Below are positions 42,304 through 51,507 of a stretch of DNA of 64,000 nt, piece after piece. A model generated the notes under the pieces. It worked only from the letters and a program-made list of their open reading frames with translations. It was not told the origin of the DNA and ran no database searches. Every line of letters begins with the position of its first letter. The first letter of the stretch is position 1. Origin of the DNA: Fimbriimonas ginsengisoli Gsoil 348 (GTDB taxonomy: Bacteria > Armatimonadota > Fimbriimonadia > Fimbriimonadales > Fimbriimonadaceae); assembly GCF_000724625.1 (NCBI RefSeq), contig NZ_CP007139.1, positions 1,302,001 through 1,366,000 of the forward strand, in the 5' to 3' direction. Position numbers and translations under genes: made by a program.

Positions 42304-42558
42304 TTACAGGCGTTTTTCGCCTGGGGGGAGCCAGCCTTCGCCTCGGGCTCGCTCTTCGATCCCGATGCTGCTCTTGCTCCGGATCTCCTGCCGAAGCAGC
42401 TCTTCGCGCCGAGCTTCCGACCGTCGCATCGCGGCGACCTGATCGGAGGTGCGGTCGCGTTGCTCGCGCAGCACATGCCAAGGCCTCTGACTGGCGGCAA
42501 TGCCGGCGACAACCGCCCCGACCACCACCATTACGTTTATGAAAACTCCCTTCCGCAT
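42304..42558 (-). CDS. Small membrane protein, possibly FtsB/DivIC-like
   Basis: An 84-residue protein with one N-terminal transmembrane helix (VFINVMVVVGAVVAGIAAS), a charged heptad-rich segment (LREQRDRTSDQVAAMRRSEARREELL) and an end reading EGWLPPGEKRL. Size and plan recall FtsB/DivIC divisome proteins, which end with a similar Gly-x-x-x-Pro-Gly-Glu phrase. The match is too short to be firm. Confidence 0.6.
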   Translation of the reverse strand: MRKGVFINVMVVVGAVVAGIAASQRPWHVLREQRDRTSDQVAAMRRSEARREELLRQEIRSKSSIGIEERARGEGWLPPGEKRL

Positions 42559-42646
42559 CTCCCCGTCTCGCAGCTATCCAAATGCTAGCACCCTTTGACG
42601 TCCGGGCCAAGGAGAATTGGCGAGAGTTGCGGGAAAAAGGGGGGTC

Positions 42647-42725
42647 GGGCGTTAGGCGTTAAGGCGTTGGGCGTTCTTTCGAAAATTATTCTCGTTAACC
42701 CAACGCCCAGCGCCCACCGCCCAGC
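42647..42725. repeat. GGCGTT-rich inverted repeat
   Basis: GCGTTGGG (42664-42671) pairs with CCCAACGC (42699-42706). It is embedded in tandem GGCGTT units on the left and CGCCCA units on the right. It lies after the SRPBCC stop on the minus strand and could act as its terminator, or it may be a dispersed intergenic repeat. Confidence 0.5.
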
Positions 42726-42729
42726 GCTC

Positions 42730-43239
42730 CTACCTCCCCTCTTTCACCATCGCCACGAGCTGGTCTAGGGCTTTGCCCCAGCCGTCGTGGAAGCCCATCT
42801 CTTCATGCTGTTTGCGGGACCGTTCGTCGCCGTGGATCACGGTGGCGGTGTACTTTGTGCCGGAACCGTGCGATTCGAGGGCGATTACGGCAGTGAAGAG
42901 AAAAGGGCCGCAGGTTACGTCTTGCACCGGGACGCAAGGTCGGTAGCCGGGGGCCATAGCGTTGGTCCATACGAGTTTCTCGTTCTCCACGATCTCCAGG
43001 TAGCAGCCGAGGTTCGGGAATTCCTGACCTTCCGGAGAGAGCATCACGGTCCTAAAGATGCCACCCGGGCGGAGGTCGATCTCGCAATCGACCGTTTTCC
43101 AGGGTGCGGGCGTGAACCACTTCACCAGGTGCGATGGGGTGGTCCAAGCCTTCCAAACGAGCTCCCGAGGCACATCGACGATTCGCTCCATGACGAGGTC
43201 CAGATTCGGGTCGGGCTGATGTTTTTTCGATTCAGTCAT
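42730..43239 (-). CDS. SRPBCC (AHSA1-like) protein
   Basis: A 169-residue START-like protein: [45 protein letters not shown], the later [13 protein letters not shown] and a C-terminal [13 protein letters not shown] helix. It overlaps the upstream ArsR gene by eight bases, forming the third ArsR/SRPBCC pair in this window. The ligand is unknown. Confidence 0.88.
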   Translation of the reverse strand: MTESKKHQPDPNLDLVMERIVDVPRELVWKAWTTPSHLVKWFTPAPWKTVDCEIDLRPGGIFRTVMLSPEGQEFPNLGCYLEIVENEKLVWTNAMAPGYRPCVPVQDVTCGPFLFTAVIALESHGSGTKYTATVIHGDERSRKQHEEMGFHDGWGKALDQLVAMVKEGR

Positions 43240-43573
43240 TAGTTTCTTTCTCCATTGTCAGTAGGTAGGCGTCCAGTTGGTTGAGCCGGGCTTCCCACTG
43301 CTCCCGGTGCGTCTTCATCCAATCCTCGGCCAAACGTAGCGGCTGCGTTTCGAGCTCGAAGACTCGTACTCGGCCCTTCTTTTGGGAGCGAACCAAGCCG
43401 CACTTCTCCAGCACCTGCAGATGCTGGAGGAACGACGGGAGGGCCATGCCAAACGGCTTAGCGAGCTCGGTCATCGCGGCGGGGCCACGGCCTAGCCGAG
43501 TGAGGACGTCGCGCCTCGTGGGATTCGAAAGCGCCTGGAATACGTGATCCAAGGTTGCCAATTGGTTAGGCAT
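43232..43573 (-). CDS. ArsR-family transcriptional regulator
   Basis: A 113-residue SdpR-like ArsR regulator: [16 protein letters not shown] (about 13-28), a recognition helix [19 protein letters not shown], then a basic wing [13 protein letters not shown]. It sits at the head of a two-gene operon with SRPBCC. Its start codon lies at the edge of an inverted repeat, as in the other two ArsR genes here. Confidence 0.9.
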   Translation of the reverse strand: MPNQLATLDHVFQALSNPTRRDVLTRLGRGPAAMTELAKPFGMALPSFLQHLQVLEKCGLVRSQKKGRVRVFELETQPLRLAEDWMKTHREQWEARLNQLDAYLLTMEKETND

Positions 43574-43610
43574 TTACCTAAGTAAATCCGAGTGGGCGTG
43601 GAAAAGTCAA
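43572..43610 (-). promoter_or_regulatory. arsR promoter and operator (third module)
   Basis: On the minus strand, TTGACT (43605-43610) and TTTACT (43581-43586) are spaced by 18 bases. An inverted repeat ATTTAC-N4-GTAAAT (43572-43587) covers the -10 and overlaps the ATG. Only seven bases separate the -10 from the ATG, so the message would be leaderless or nearly so. Confidence 0.65.
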
Positions 43611-43628
43611 GCCAGGCGTGGCGGCTCG

Positions 43629-45038
43629 TCACCGAACCGTCTGGGTCAAGATCATGTTCGTGTTGCCGGGAACTCCCGCTGGGACGCCGGCGGTGACGAT
43701 GATTTCGTCGCCGATCTTGAGGCGCTTGCGCCGAAAAAACTCGTCGATGGCGTCGCGAATCGTCTCGTCGGTGCTCGCGGGGCTCGGGATCCGGGCTGCC
43801 TCGACCCCCCAAACGACCGCCATCTGGTGAAGGGTCGACTCGCTCGCCGTCGCGCACAAGATCGGCACGCGCGGCCGGAACTTGCTCACCAGGCGCGGGG
43901 TTTGGCCGCTCGTGGTAGTGCAGACGATCGCTCGGGGGCGTAAGATCTGCGCCAGGTCGCTCACCGCGTGGGCGATCGCATCGGTGTGGCCGACCGCGTC
44001 GCGATGGCGTTCGTACTCCCGCTCGATCTTCGTTCGGTCGTAGAGCCCTTCCGCCTTTTCGGCGATCCGCGCCATCGTCCGCACGCACTCGACCGGGTAG
44101 CTGCCGGAGGCGGTTTCCCCGCTAAGCATCACCGCATCGGTGCCATCCAGAATGGCGTTGGCGACATCGGTCGCTTCTGCCCGGGTCGGCCGCGGCGCGT
44201 GAATCATGCTCTCCAGCATCTGGGTCGCGGTAATCACCGGAGTTCCGGCAAGGGTGCAATCCTGGATGATCCGCTTTTGCATCAACGGAACGTCCTCGAT
44301 CTCCATTTGGAGCCCCATGTCGCCCCGCGCGACCATCACGAGATCGACTACTTTCAGGATGTTGTCGAGGTCTTGGATCCCTTGTCGCATCTCGATCTTG
44401 GCGCAGATTCCGGCGCGAGAGCCGAGCCGCTCCAGCAACCGACGCAGTTCGCGGGCGTCGGCGGCGCTCTTCACGTAGCTAAGTGCCACGAAGTCCACGC
44501 CGGCCTTCACCGCCTCCTCGGCGTCGATCACATCCTTGGGGGTCAGGGCCGGCACGTCGAACGCCTTCCCTACCAGCGTAACCCCCTTCCGGCTGCGCAA
44601 CGTCCCCCCGCAAACGACTTTCGCCTCAAAGACGGTCGGAGTAACGCCGACCACGACACGGAGCTCGATCTCGCCGTCCCCCAGCAACAGGCGGCCGCCG
44701 GGAGTCATGGCACGCAAAATCTCCGCCTGTTCGATCGGAATCTCGACTCCCTCACCGCTTCCGACGCGGACGGTGGAGTTATTGACGAGCTCGAGCGTGT
44801 CGCCGGGAAGCATTCCGACGCGAAACTTCGGCCCCTGCAAGTCGGCCAAGATCGCTACGGGGGCGATGTCGGGCGAGAGTTCTCTTAGCCACCCGATCCA
44901 GCGCCGGCGGGTGTCCCAGTCGCCGTGGCTGCAGTTGATACGCGCCACATTCATCCCCGCCTCGATCAGCGCATGGATCTTATCCCGGCTGTCGACCGCC
45001 GGGCCCAGCGTGCAAACGATCTTCGTCCGCCTTTTCAT
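43629..45038 (-). CDS. pyk: Pyruvate kinase
   Basis: A 469-residue glycolytic enzyme converting phosphoenolpyruvate and ADP to pyruvate and ATP. RRTKIVCTLGPAVDS opens the barrel, NVARINCSHG carries the phosphate-binding Arg, CAKIEMRQGIQDLDNIL holds the catalytic Lys and metal ligands, and TQMLESMIHAPRPTRAEATDVANA is the family signature. All are intact. It has the basic three-domain length with no C-terminal PEP-utiliser extension. Confidence 0.96.
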   Translation of the reverse strand: MKRRTKIVCTLGPAVDSRDKIHALIEAGMNVARINCSHGDWDTRRRWIGWLRELSPDIAPVAILADLQGPKFRVGMLPGDTLELVNNSTVRVGSGEGVEIPIEQAEILRAMTPGGRLLLGDGEIELRVVVGVTPTVFEAKVVCGGTLRSRKGVTLVGKAFDVPALTPKDVIDAEEAVKAGVDFVALSYVKSAADARELRRLLERLGSRAGICAKIEMRQGIQDLDNILKVVDLVMVARGDMGLQMEIEDVPLMQKRIIQDCTLAGTPVITATQMLESMIHAPRPTRAEATDVANAILDGTDAVMLSGETASGSYPVECVRTMARIAEKAEGLYDRTKIEREYERHRDAVGHTDAIAHAVSDLAQILRPRAIVCTTTSGQTPRLVSKFRPRVPILCATASESTLHQMAVVWGVEAARIPSPASTDETIRDAIDEFFRRKRLKIGDEIIVTAGVPAGVPGNTNMILTQTVR

Positions 45039-45106
45039 CTATGGCCGAGTTTAGCCGCCCAGACCCAGGGAACATCCTGCCTTTCCAACCAGCCACAGCC
45101 GTAGAT

Positions 45107-45379
45107 ATGCTCAAGACTCTTTCTCTTGCCGCGATCCTTATGGTCACCGGCGCCGCATTTGGAATTCAGAAAAAGCAGGACAAGTCGGTACATCATGCCG
45201 CCATCCATGCCGAGCACTGGCTCAAGCACCATGCGTCGGCGCCGCACCGACGCCATGTCGTCCGCCACTGGAAGCGAAAGGCGAAGAAGCACGACAAGTC
45301 CGTGCACCACTCGGCCATGCACGCCGAACATTGGCTCAAGCACCACGTCGCCGCCCCGCATCGTAAGAAAGGCGGCTAG
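45107..45379 (+). CDS. Secreted His-rich repeat protein
   Basis: A 90-residue small protein. The signal peptide (LSLAAILMVTGAAFG) is followed by two copies of a repeat of about 25 residues, DKSVHH(A/S)A(I/M)HAEHWLKHH, each ending APHR and separated by a basic stretch. About a fifth of the mature residues are His. ATG 45107 is favoured over the in-frame ATG 45041, as it gives a clean signal peptide. Metal binding or nucleic-acid/anion binding outside the cytoplasm is possible; no function is proven. Confidence 0.7.
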   Translation: MLKTLSLAAILMVTGAAFGIQKKQDKSVHHAAIHAEHWLKHHASAPHRRHVVRHWKRKAKKHDKSVHHSAMHAEHWLKHHVAAPHRKKGG

Positions 45380-45702
45380 GGTAGCCAAGCTTTCCATTGC
45401 CCGTAGCCCGGGAGTATGGTCATCAACCAAATAGATTGACAACAAAGGTTCACCCGTAGCCCGGGGATTTATCCCCGGAGAAGCCTTGAACCGCGGCTAA
45501 AGCCACGGGCTACGGGTGAAATCAGGCAAGGGAAATGTAAACCTAATTTTATTAATGACCGTTATCCGCGGCTACGGGCAAAAAACATGGTGTTAGCGTT
45601 TTATCCAAACAGGGTTGGTAAGCGCTAACCTCCAAGCCACCTATCCATTCTCCTCCGTTTCGCGTACTCTCTTCTGGGGCCGCTTGAGGTACCAAAGAGA
45701 TC
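45380..45702. other. Intergenic region with dispersed repeat
   Basis: 323 bases between the His-rich gene and the tandem paralogues. Most of it is copy B of the long repeat plus extra CCCGTAGCCCGGG units from about 45400. I see no gene and no clear promoter. Confidence 0.65.
45433..45579 (-). repeat. Dispersed palindromic repeat, copy B
   Basis: The inverted partner of 4443-4590. Shared parts in order on the minus strand are AAATTAGGTTTACATT, CCCTTGCCTGATTTCACCCG, TAGCCCGTGGCTTTAGCCGC, GGTTCAAGG, CCGGGGATAAATCCCCGGGC and GGGTGAACCTTTNTTGTCAA. The few differences are substitutions and short indels, mainly at the right-hand end. Confidence 0.85.
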
Positions 45703-47079
45703 ATGCTATCGATCGCTTGCGTCTGGGCGCTGCTTGGCCAAATGAGGTCCACTGAAAGACTCACATACGGCGAATTGCGAGCCCTCGTACCGGTCGACCT
45801 TCGGCCAGTTGCGGGAGACCCGGCCGCATGGAATCTCTTGGTGCAAATCAAGAACCTGGCGACGACGCCTCCGCATGAGCCTTTCGATCCAGTTGCGCCG
45901 ACGCAAGTTAGCGACTTGCTGGTCGAGTGGAACGGCAAACGCGGGCCAGATCTCGTTCGTCGCTCTCGTGAACGACTGACTCTCGAGGCGCCAAAAATGG
46001 ACCTGGTCGAGCGAGCTCTGAGAGCAGGCTCTTGGGCGGCGCCGCATGGGCCCGACAAGAAATACCCAGTGTTCAGCGACCTCGAGTTGGAGGAGTCTTC
46101 GGTGCTTGTAGCTCTTAAGAACACCACCAACCTATTTGTTTTGCGGTCCCTCGTCGCCGCCGAAGAGGGGGACGGAGCAGGCGCCGTTCAAGGGCTGAAC
46201 ACTGCCCGATCAATTGGCGAAAGGCTGTCGGCAGGCGGTGGCACGGTCATTAATTGCCTCGTGGGTTTTGCTTCTCTCGCCATCGCCAACGATGCCACGC
46301 GGCGATTGGCGAATCATCCGGCGTTGACGGCAAGTCAACGCGCGAGCCTAGCCAGGTCGATGCCGGTATTTGACGGTTTCGCTGCCTTGAGGGCCAGTTG
46401 CTTGGGCGAATTCGACCGGATGATTCTCACCTTCATCGGGAGCATCCCCTCGATGTACGAAAAGAAGCCGGCTCCTTGGATCCGCGCCGTTCTGCAGGGC
46501 CACCCTAAACCGCTTGACATAAGGGCGACGCTGGGGAAGGCGGTGGAGGTTTGGCGGGCTCAGTTGGAGCACATGAAGCACCCCGACCGAGCTACTCCAG
46601 ATCCGCGAGCATTGATTCTCGAGTACTCGTCGAGCATTCCATCCGCACTGAGAGGAAACGTTTGGGACAGCCCTACCGCACCTAAGAATCTGCCCGTGCA
46701 TAAGATGCACGACCGGTTGATGAAGGTCTCCAATCCAGTTGGGCGGGCTCGCCTTCATGCGCTTCTTGAAAGCTCCGTCCTCGATGGGGACGAACAGCCC
46801 CTTCTAACCGCCGCGAAGAGGAATAAGGCCTCCGAAAGACTTACAGGGTTAATCCTCGCCGCCAACGCCTACCACCTTCGCACCGGGAAATGGCCGGCAA
46901 AGCTGACCGATCTGGGGCCTGAGGATGGAATCGACAAACCGTTGCTCGATCCGTTCTCGAACGAACCGTTCAAATTCGATCCAGCCCGGCTTCTTGTGTG
47001 GAGCGTCGCACCACCCGGTTATTCGGCGCTAGTGGCTCCACTCTCCTTTTCCGTTGTAACTGGCATCGTGTCGAAGTGA
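45703..47079 (+). CDS. Hypothetical secreted protein, tandem paralogue 1
   Basis: A 458-residue protein with a short signal-like N-terminus (MLSIACVWALLGQ). The body is helical and unrecognised. The C-terminus, AANAYHLRTGKWPAKLTDLGPED...LLDPFSNEPFKFD, resembles the pseudopilin-type tail common in Planctomycetota and Armatimonadota. The next gene is a paralogue with the same order: LTYGELRAL(V/L)PV, the central LVGFAS/LVGGAC block, and the same tail. Confidence 0.7.
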   Translation: MLSIACVWALLGQMRSTERLTYGELRALVPVDLRPVAGDPAAWNLLVQIKNLATTPPHEPFDPVAPTQVSDLLVEWNGKRGPDLVRRSRERLTLEAPKMDLVERALRAGSWAAPHGPDKKYPVFSDLELEESSVLVALKNTTNLFVLRSLVAAEEGDGAGAVQGLNTARSIGERLSAGGGTVINCLVGFASLAIANDATRRLANHPALTASQRASLARSMPVFDGFAALRASCLGEFDRMILTFIGSIPSMYEKKPAPWIRAVLQGHPKPLDIRATLGKAVEVWRAQLEHMKHPDRATPDPRALILEYSSSIPSALRGNVWDSPTAPKNLPVHKMHDRLMKVSNPVGRARLHALLESSVLDGDEQPLLTAAKRNKASERLTGLILAANAYHLRTGKWPAKLTDLGPEDGIDKPLLDPFSNEPFKFDPARLLVWSVAPPGYSALVAPLSFSVVTGIVSK

Positions 47080-47109
47080 CGCTGAAGCCGCGTGAGGTAA
47101 GAACGACCC

Positions 47110-48442
47110 ATGCTCGCGTTAGTTAGCGCCCTGGTTTTGTTTGGGCAGTTCAAGCTGCCAGAAAAGCTCACCTACGGCGAGTTGCGGGCTCTACTACCGG
47201 TCGAGCTACGTGCGGAGCCGGGCGATCCCAAGGCTTGGAAATTACTGCAGATGGTAGAAAAGGCCGGGTTCGGGGCGAAGGACCAGATAAGCCCACTTCT
47301 TGCCGAATGGCGAGGCAAGGAAGATCCCACCCTATTGGCTCGCTCACATCGGGCGCTCGTGGGGCTGAAGCCAAACCTTGCGCGTCTGGAAAAAGCACTT
47401 GCTCTCGGCCCCTGGGCCGCGCCCTTCAACCCGGCGGCTCGGTATCCGATCCCTCCGGACTACTATCCCGACCACTTCGACATTGACGCGGCTCTGAAGC
47501 TAGGAGCAAAGGCGTGGGTTTTAGCCGCATTTGCCGCTTCGAAGGAAGGAAACGCGACCGAGGCTCTGCGTTACGTGCGCTTATCGCGGGCAGTGGGCGA
47601 AAAGTGTTCTAACTCCGGATCCTCCATCATCGACTTCTTGGTCGGGGGAGCCTGCCAAGCGATTGCCGACGACGGAGCCCGTCGTCTTGCGACAAAACCG
47701 AGCATGAGCAAAGATCAAGTGGCGCTTCTTGCCAGGAGCACCTCAAAGTTCGACAATCTCGCCGCGCTCCGGAACTGCTCTCGGGGCGACTTCGACCGGT
47801 CGTGCCTAGTCTTAGTAGGGATCGTACCAAGTCAAATGTCGGAGCCCAGGCCAAAGTGGATTAACAGAGTTTTTGATGGGCATCCCAACCTGTTCAACGC
47901 TCGCGAGACCCTGATGAAAGCCGTCGAGATTTGGGAAGCTGCGCTCGAAAACACAAGGCGGCCATGGGGAAAGCAAGTCGATCCTGCCGGCGTCGCCCGA
48001 GAATTCACCAGCGTTCTTCCAAAGGAATTCGCGGGACTGTACCCTGAAGGACCACCGCCCGCCAGTGAGGCCCAGCTCAAAAAAATACACGACCTTCTCC
48101 GAAAAATTGACAATCCGATTGGCCGTGTCGTTATCGACTCGATGATGATTGGGTCGGGCAATCAAGTGATGGAAGCCCTTCAAGTTTGTCGCCCAACAGC
48201 GGCTGACCGTCCTCGCCATTGCGAGCAACTCCTACCATAAGCGCACGGGAACTTGGCCAGGGAAGCTCTCCGATTTGGGGCCGGAAGACGGCGTGGACGC
48301 GCCGTTGATCGATCCGTTCTCGGACCAGGCTCTTAGCTACGATCCAACGCGCCGGATCGTATGGAGCGTAGGGCCGCATGGTAAGGCGGAGCGAAAAGAC
48401 CGGCTCACTTTTTCGATAGAAACCGGTGACACGTTGAAGTGA
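47110..48442 (+). pseudogene. Tandem paralogue 2, frameshifted near the 3' end
   Basis: The frame from ATG 47110 matches paralogue 1 until about residue 357 (GSGNQVMEAL), then leaves the family and stops at 48240. The plus-one frame from 48182 continues the homology (KFVAQQRLTVLAIASNSYHK, then WPGKLSDLGPEDGVDAPL) to a TGA at 48442. One extra base near 48178-48184 accounts for it. The restored product would be about 443 residues, close to paralogue 1. Whether this is a real mutation, a sequencing error or recoding cannot be told here. Confidence 0.8.
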
Positions 48443-48522
48443 CACTAACGCTCCCAGGGAGCCCGCGACGAAGAAAATGAACCTAAAATCGCTAAACAGA
48501 TGTCTTACCGGTCAGGAAAGAG

Positions 48523-48861
48523 ATGTTAAGGATTCCACTGCGACGCGCGGACGGGAAAGAGCTGCCCTATGAGCTCGAGATTAAGACGACCGGTTTGAAT
48601 CAGTGGCTCGAATTTCGGGTGAGGGCAAGCGACACCGGCGAGGTGCTATCTTCGGACACTTTTCACCACGGCCGCATTCCGCTAACCCGCTACCACCCGG
48701 ACGTCGAAGGGGGTTCGATGATCTTGGGATACGAACCGGATGGGGAGCTGATCATCGTCGAATACGGCCGCGACCGTCGCCTTGCGCTCGCCAAGGTTGG
48801 CGAGGTCCGCTCCGCCGTAAACGTCTGCCGGTGGCACGACCGTAATTTAATCGCTGCCTAA
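48523..48861 (+). CDS. Hypothetical protein
   Basis: A 112-residue, beta-rich soluble protein without signal or membrane segment. It includes LPYELEIKTTGLNQWLEF and ILGYEPDGELIIVEYGRDRRLALAKV. I recognise no family. AGGAAAGAG precedes the ATG. It lies in front of typA, with a spacer of 54 bases. Confidence 0.65.
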   Translation: MLRIPLRRADGKELPYELEIKTTGLNQWLEFRVRASDTGEVLSSDTFHHGRIPLTRYHPDVEGGSMILGYEPDGELIIVEYGRDRRLALAKVGEVRSAVNVCRWHDRNLIAA

Positions 48862-48915
48862 TATAAAGCAATCGGGCCACTATGTGAAGGGGGGTCGGTC
48901 GGCGTAGGTAAACTT

Positions 48916-50754
48916 ATGTCGATGTCTTCCCCCATTCGCAACGTCGGGATTATTGCGCACGTCGATCACGGCAAGACGACGCTCGTCGATGCGATCTTCA
49001 AGCAGTCCGGCACCTTCCGTGAAAACCAGCACATGGGTGACCGGGTCATGGACAGCAACGACCTCGAGCGAGAGAAGGGAATCACCATCCTCTCGAAGGT
49101 CGCGTCGGTTCACTACAAAGAATATAAGATCAACATCGTCGACACCCCCGGCCACGCCGACTTCGGTGGCGAGGTCGAGCGCGTGCTGTCGATGGTCGAC
49201 GGCGTGCTGTTGATCGTGGATGCGAACGAGGGCCCCATGCCCCAGACGCGGTTCGTGCTGAAGAAGGCGTTCGAGAACGGCCTCAAGCCGATCGTGTTTA
49301 TCAATAAGATCGACCGCCCGCTGGCCCGTCCGCTCTACGCCTACGACAAGACGATCGACCTGTTTATCGACCTCGGCGCGAGCGAAGACGACATTTTCTT
49401 CCCCCACCTCTACGGCTCCGGCGCCGGCGGCTTTGCGCGCGTTTCTCCCGATGGCGGCGAGACAGACTTGCGCGCGCTCTTCGAGATGATCGTGAACGCG
49501 GTTCCGCCGGCCAAGGTGGAAGCCGAGGGTCCGTTCCTGCTCCAGGTCAACAACCTCGATTACAGCGACTATCTGGGCCGTATGTTCGGCGGCAAGGTTC
49601 TACGTGGCACCGTCAAGGTCGGCGACCGCGTGGAGATGCTCCGCGAAGGGGTCGACAAGAAGATGGGCTTCAACATCACGAAGCTCTGGACCTACGAAGG
49701 AATCCAGATGAAGGAGACCGAGGAGGTCGGCCCGGGCGAGATCGCCATGATGGCCGGCCTCGACAAGGTGCTCATTTCCGACACCATCGCCCACGTCGAC
49801 ACCAGCCCCGCGCTCCCCTCGATCAAGGTCGAGCCTTCGACCCTGTCGATGAACTTCTATGCGAACAACTCGCCGCTCGCCGGGAAGGATGGTGGCAAGT
49901 TCCTCACCATTCACAAGATCCGCGAGCGTGTCGAGAAAGAGGAAGCGGTTTCCGTATCGGTCAAGATCGACCCGAATTCGCCTCCGGACACGGTGAAGGT
50001 GCAGGCGCGAGGCGAGCTCCAGCTTGCCATTCTTATCGAGACGATGCGCCGTGAAGGGTACGAGATGCAAATCTCGCGACCGCAGGTCATCTACAAGCGC
50101 GGCGAGAAAGACGAGATCCTGGAGCCGTTCGAAATCGCGACTCTGGAGTGCCCGGAAGAGAGCGTTGGCACCGTAATGGAAGACATGTCGCGCCGCAAGG
50201 GCGAGCTCGTCGACATGCGGAAGAACGACAACGACACCACGTCGCTGGAGTATTCGATTCCGACCCGCGGCCTGATCGGCTTCCGCTCGAACTTCCTTAC
50301 GATGACACGCGGCCTCGGACTGATCTCCGCCCTATTCGACGGTTATCGCCCCTATAAGGGGGAGATCGAGAGCCGAAGCCAGGGCTCACTGATCAACAAG
50401 GACAACGGCAAGCTGACTCGGTACGCATATGAGGATGTACAGGAGCGCGGGACGCTGTTCTACCCGGTCGGCACCGAGCTGTACGGCGGCATGATCGTCG
50501 GCGCCTGCTCGCGCGACGAGGACATGATCGTGAACGCGACGAAGGAAAAGGCGGCGAACAACATTCGCTCCGCCTCCTCAGAAGCGACCACGGTGATCGA
50601 CTCTCACAAGGAGTTTTCGCTGGAGCAAGCGCTCTCGTGGCTCCGCGACGACGAACTCTTGGAGACGACGCCAAAGCAGCTCCGTTTCCGAAAGAAGATC
50701 CTCGACCACTCCGAGCGCCGCGTTTCCGAACGCCGCAACGAAGTGTTGATTTAG
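48916..50754 (+). CDS. typA: Translational GTPase TypA/BipA
   Basis: A 612-residue ribosome-associated GTPase. G1 [10 protein letters not shown] (about 14-23), the switch I region ERE-KGITI, G3 [12 protein letters not shown] and G4 NKIDRP are intact. The EF-G-like domains II, III and V and the TypA-specific C-terminal domain follow ([32 protein letters not shown]). It assists ribosome assembly and stress adaptation. It ends at a strong terminator at 50778-50801. Confidence 0.96.
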   Translation: MSMSSPIRNVGIIAHVDHGKTTLVDAIFKQSGTFRENQHMGDRVMDSNDLEREKGITILSKVASVHYKEYKINIVDTPGHADFGGEVERVLSMVDGVLLIVDANEGPMPQTRFVLKKAFENGLKPIVFINKIDRPLARPLYAYDKTIDLFIDLGASEDDIFFPHLYGSGAGGFARVSPDGGETDLRALFEMIVNAVPPAKVEAEGPFLLQVNNLDYSDYLGRMFGGKVLRGTVKVGDRVEMLREGVDKKMGFNITKLWTYEGIQMKETEEVGPGEIAMMAGLDKVLISDTIAHVDTSPALPSIKVEPSTLSMNFYANNSPLAGKDGGKFLTIHKIRERVEKEEAVSVSVKIDPNSPPDTVKVQARGELQLAILIETMRREGYEMQISRPQVIYKRGEKDEILEPFEIATLECPEESVGTVMEDMSRRKGELVDMRKNDNDTTSLEYSIPTRGLIGFRSNFLTMTRGLGLISALFDGYRPYKGEIESRSQGSLINKDNGKLTRYAYEDVQERGTLFYPVGTELYGGMIVGACSRDEDMIVNATKEKAANNIRSASSEATTVIDSHKEFSLEQALSWLRDDELLETTPKQLRFRKKILDHSERRVSERRNEVLI

Positions 50755-50777
50755 AGCCAGTAGGTTCTCAGACGCTG

Positions 50778-50801
50778 GGCTCCTCCCTCGTGGGAGGAGC
50801 C
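50778..50801 (+). terminator. typA terminator hairpin
   Basis: GGCTCCTCCC (50778-50787) pairs perfectly with GGGAGGAGCC (50792-50801) around a TCGT tetraloop, 24 bases after the typA stop. No long T-run follows. Confidence 0.7.
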
Positions 50802-50895
50802 AATCCATGGATTGTCCCGAGAAACCGATACACAGGAACTAGACGAAAAAAGCGTAGACGGTTAGGTTGCTGGCGCTTAGTGTCAAAATAGATAT

Positions 50896-51087
50896 ATGCG
50901 GCGAATTGAGCGGGTGTTCAACTTCACCACGCCGGAACAATCAGACCGGGAAGACTTGGCGATGTACCGTGCAATGTCGCCAGATGAACGGGTCCGAATG
51001 CTCATGGAGATGATGAATGCCTGGCATGGAACCGCTTTCCGACGACTTGAAAGAACTTATCGGTTTGTTCACGTCGACCGGAGTTGA
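50896..51087 (+). CDS. Small protein overlapping the nucleotidyltransferase gene
   Basis: A 63-residue charged helical protein (EQSDREDLAMYRAMSPDERVRMLMEMMN). Short genes of this kind, with an early helix ending in a DERV.L-type phrase, are commonly found just before nucleotidyltransferase genes in high-GC bacteria. The last 71 bases overlap the next gene in another frame. It is probably one half of a two-gene unit, perhaps toxin-antitoxin like. Confidence 0.6.
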   Translation: MRRIERVFNFTTPEQSDREDLAMYRAMSPDERVRMLMEMMNAWHGTAFRRLERTYRFVHVDRS

Positions 51088-51505
51088 GTTCCTGATTGTC
51101 GGTGCGCACGCCCTCGCCTTTCATGCGCTGCCTCGCCAGACCATAGATCTGGACCTTTGGGTGCGGCGAAGTGAAGAAAACGCGGCACGCATTCGCCAGG
51201 TGCTCGACTCGTTCGGATTTAAGATCGGGGATCAAGGACAGCACCTTCTTAAACAGGACAAGCAGTTACTGCAGTTGGGTGTCCCGCCAAATCGAGTGGA
51301 TATTCTTACATTCCTGGATGGTTGCGATTTTGATCGTGCCTGGGCGGCCAAAGAGGCCGGCATTCTACAGGGTGAAAAAGTCTTTTTCTTGTCCTTGCCG
51401 GATTACGTGGCCACGAAAAAGGCTTCTGGGCGACCGAAGGATACCGACGACCTGAATCGACTTCGGGAGAGCCTGGGAGGCAAACTTCCGGGTGATGCGA
51501 CCTAG
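51017..51505 (+). CDS. Nucleotidyltransferase (AbiEii/DUF6036-like)
   Basis: A 162-residue protein with the minimal nucleotidyltransferase motif: IVGAHALAFHALPRQTIDLDLWV, in which the Gly and the two spaced Asp residues bind nucleotide and metal. DILTFLDGCDFDRAW and the KKASGRPKDTDDL tail complete the family pattern. Related proteins act in toxin-antitoxin or abortive-infection systems. Overlap with the upstream 63-residue gene supports a two-gene unit; which of the two would be toxic is not clear. Confidence 0.78.
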   Translation: MPGMEPLSDDLKELIGLFTSTGVEFLIVGAHALAFHALPRQTIDLDLWVRRSEENAARIRQVLDSFGFKIGDQGQHLLKQDKQLLQLGVPPNRVDILTFLDGCDFDRAWAAKEAGILQGEKVFFLSLPDYVATKKASGRPKDTDDLNRLRESLGGKLPGDAT

Positions 51506-51507
51506 CG

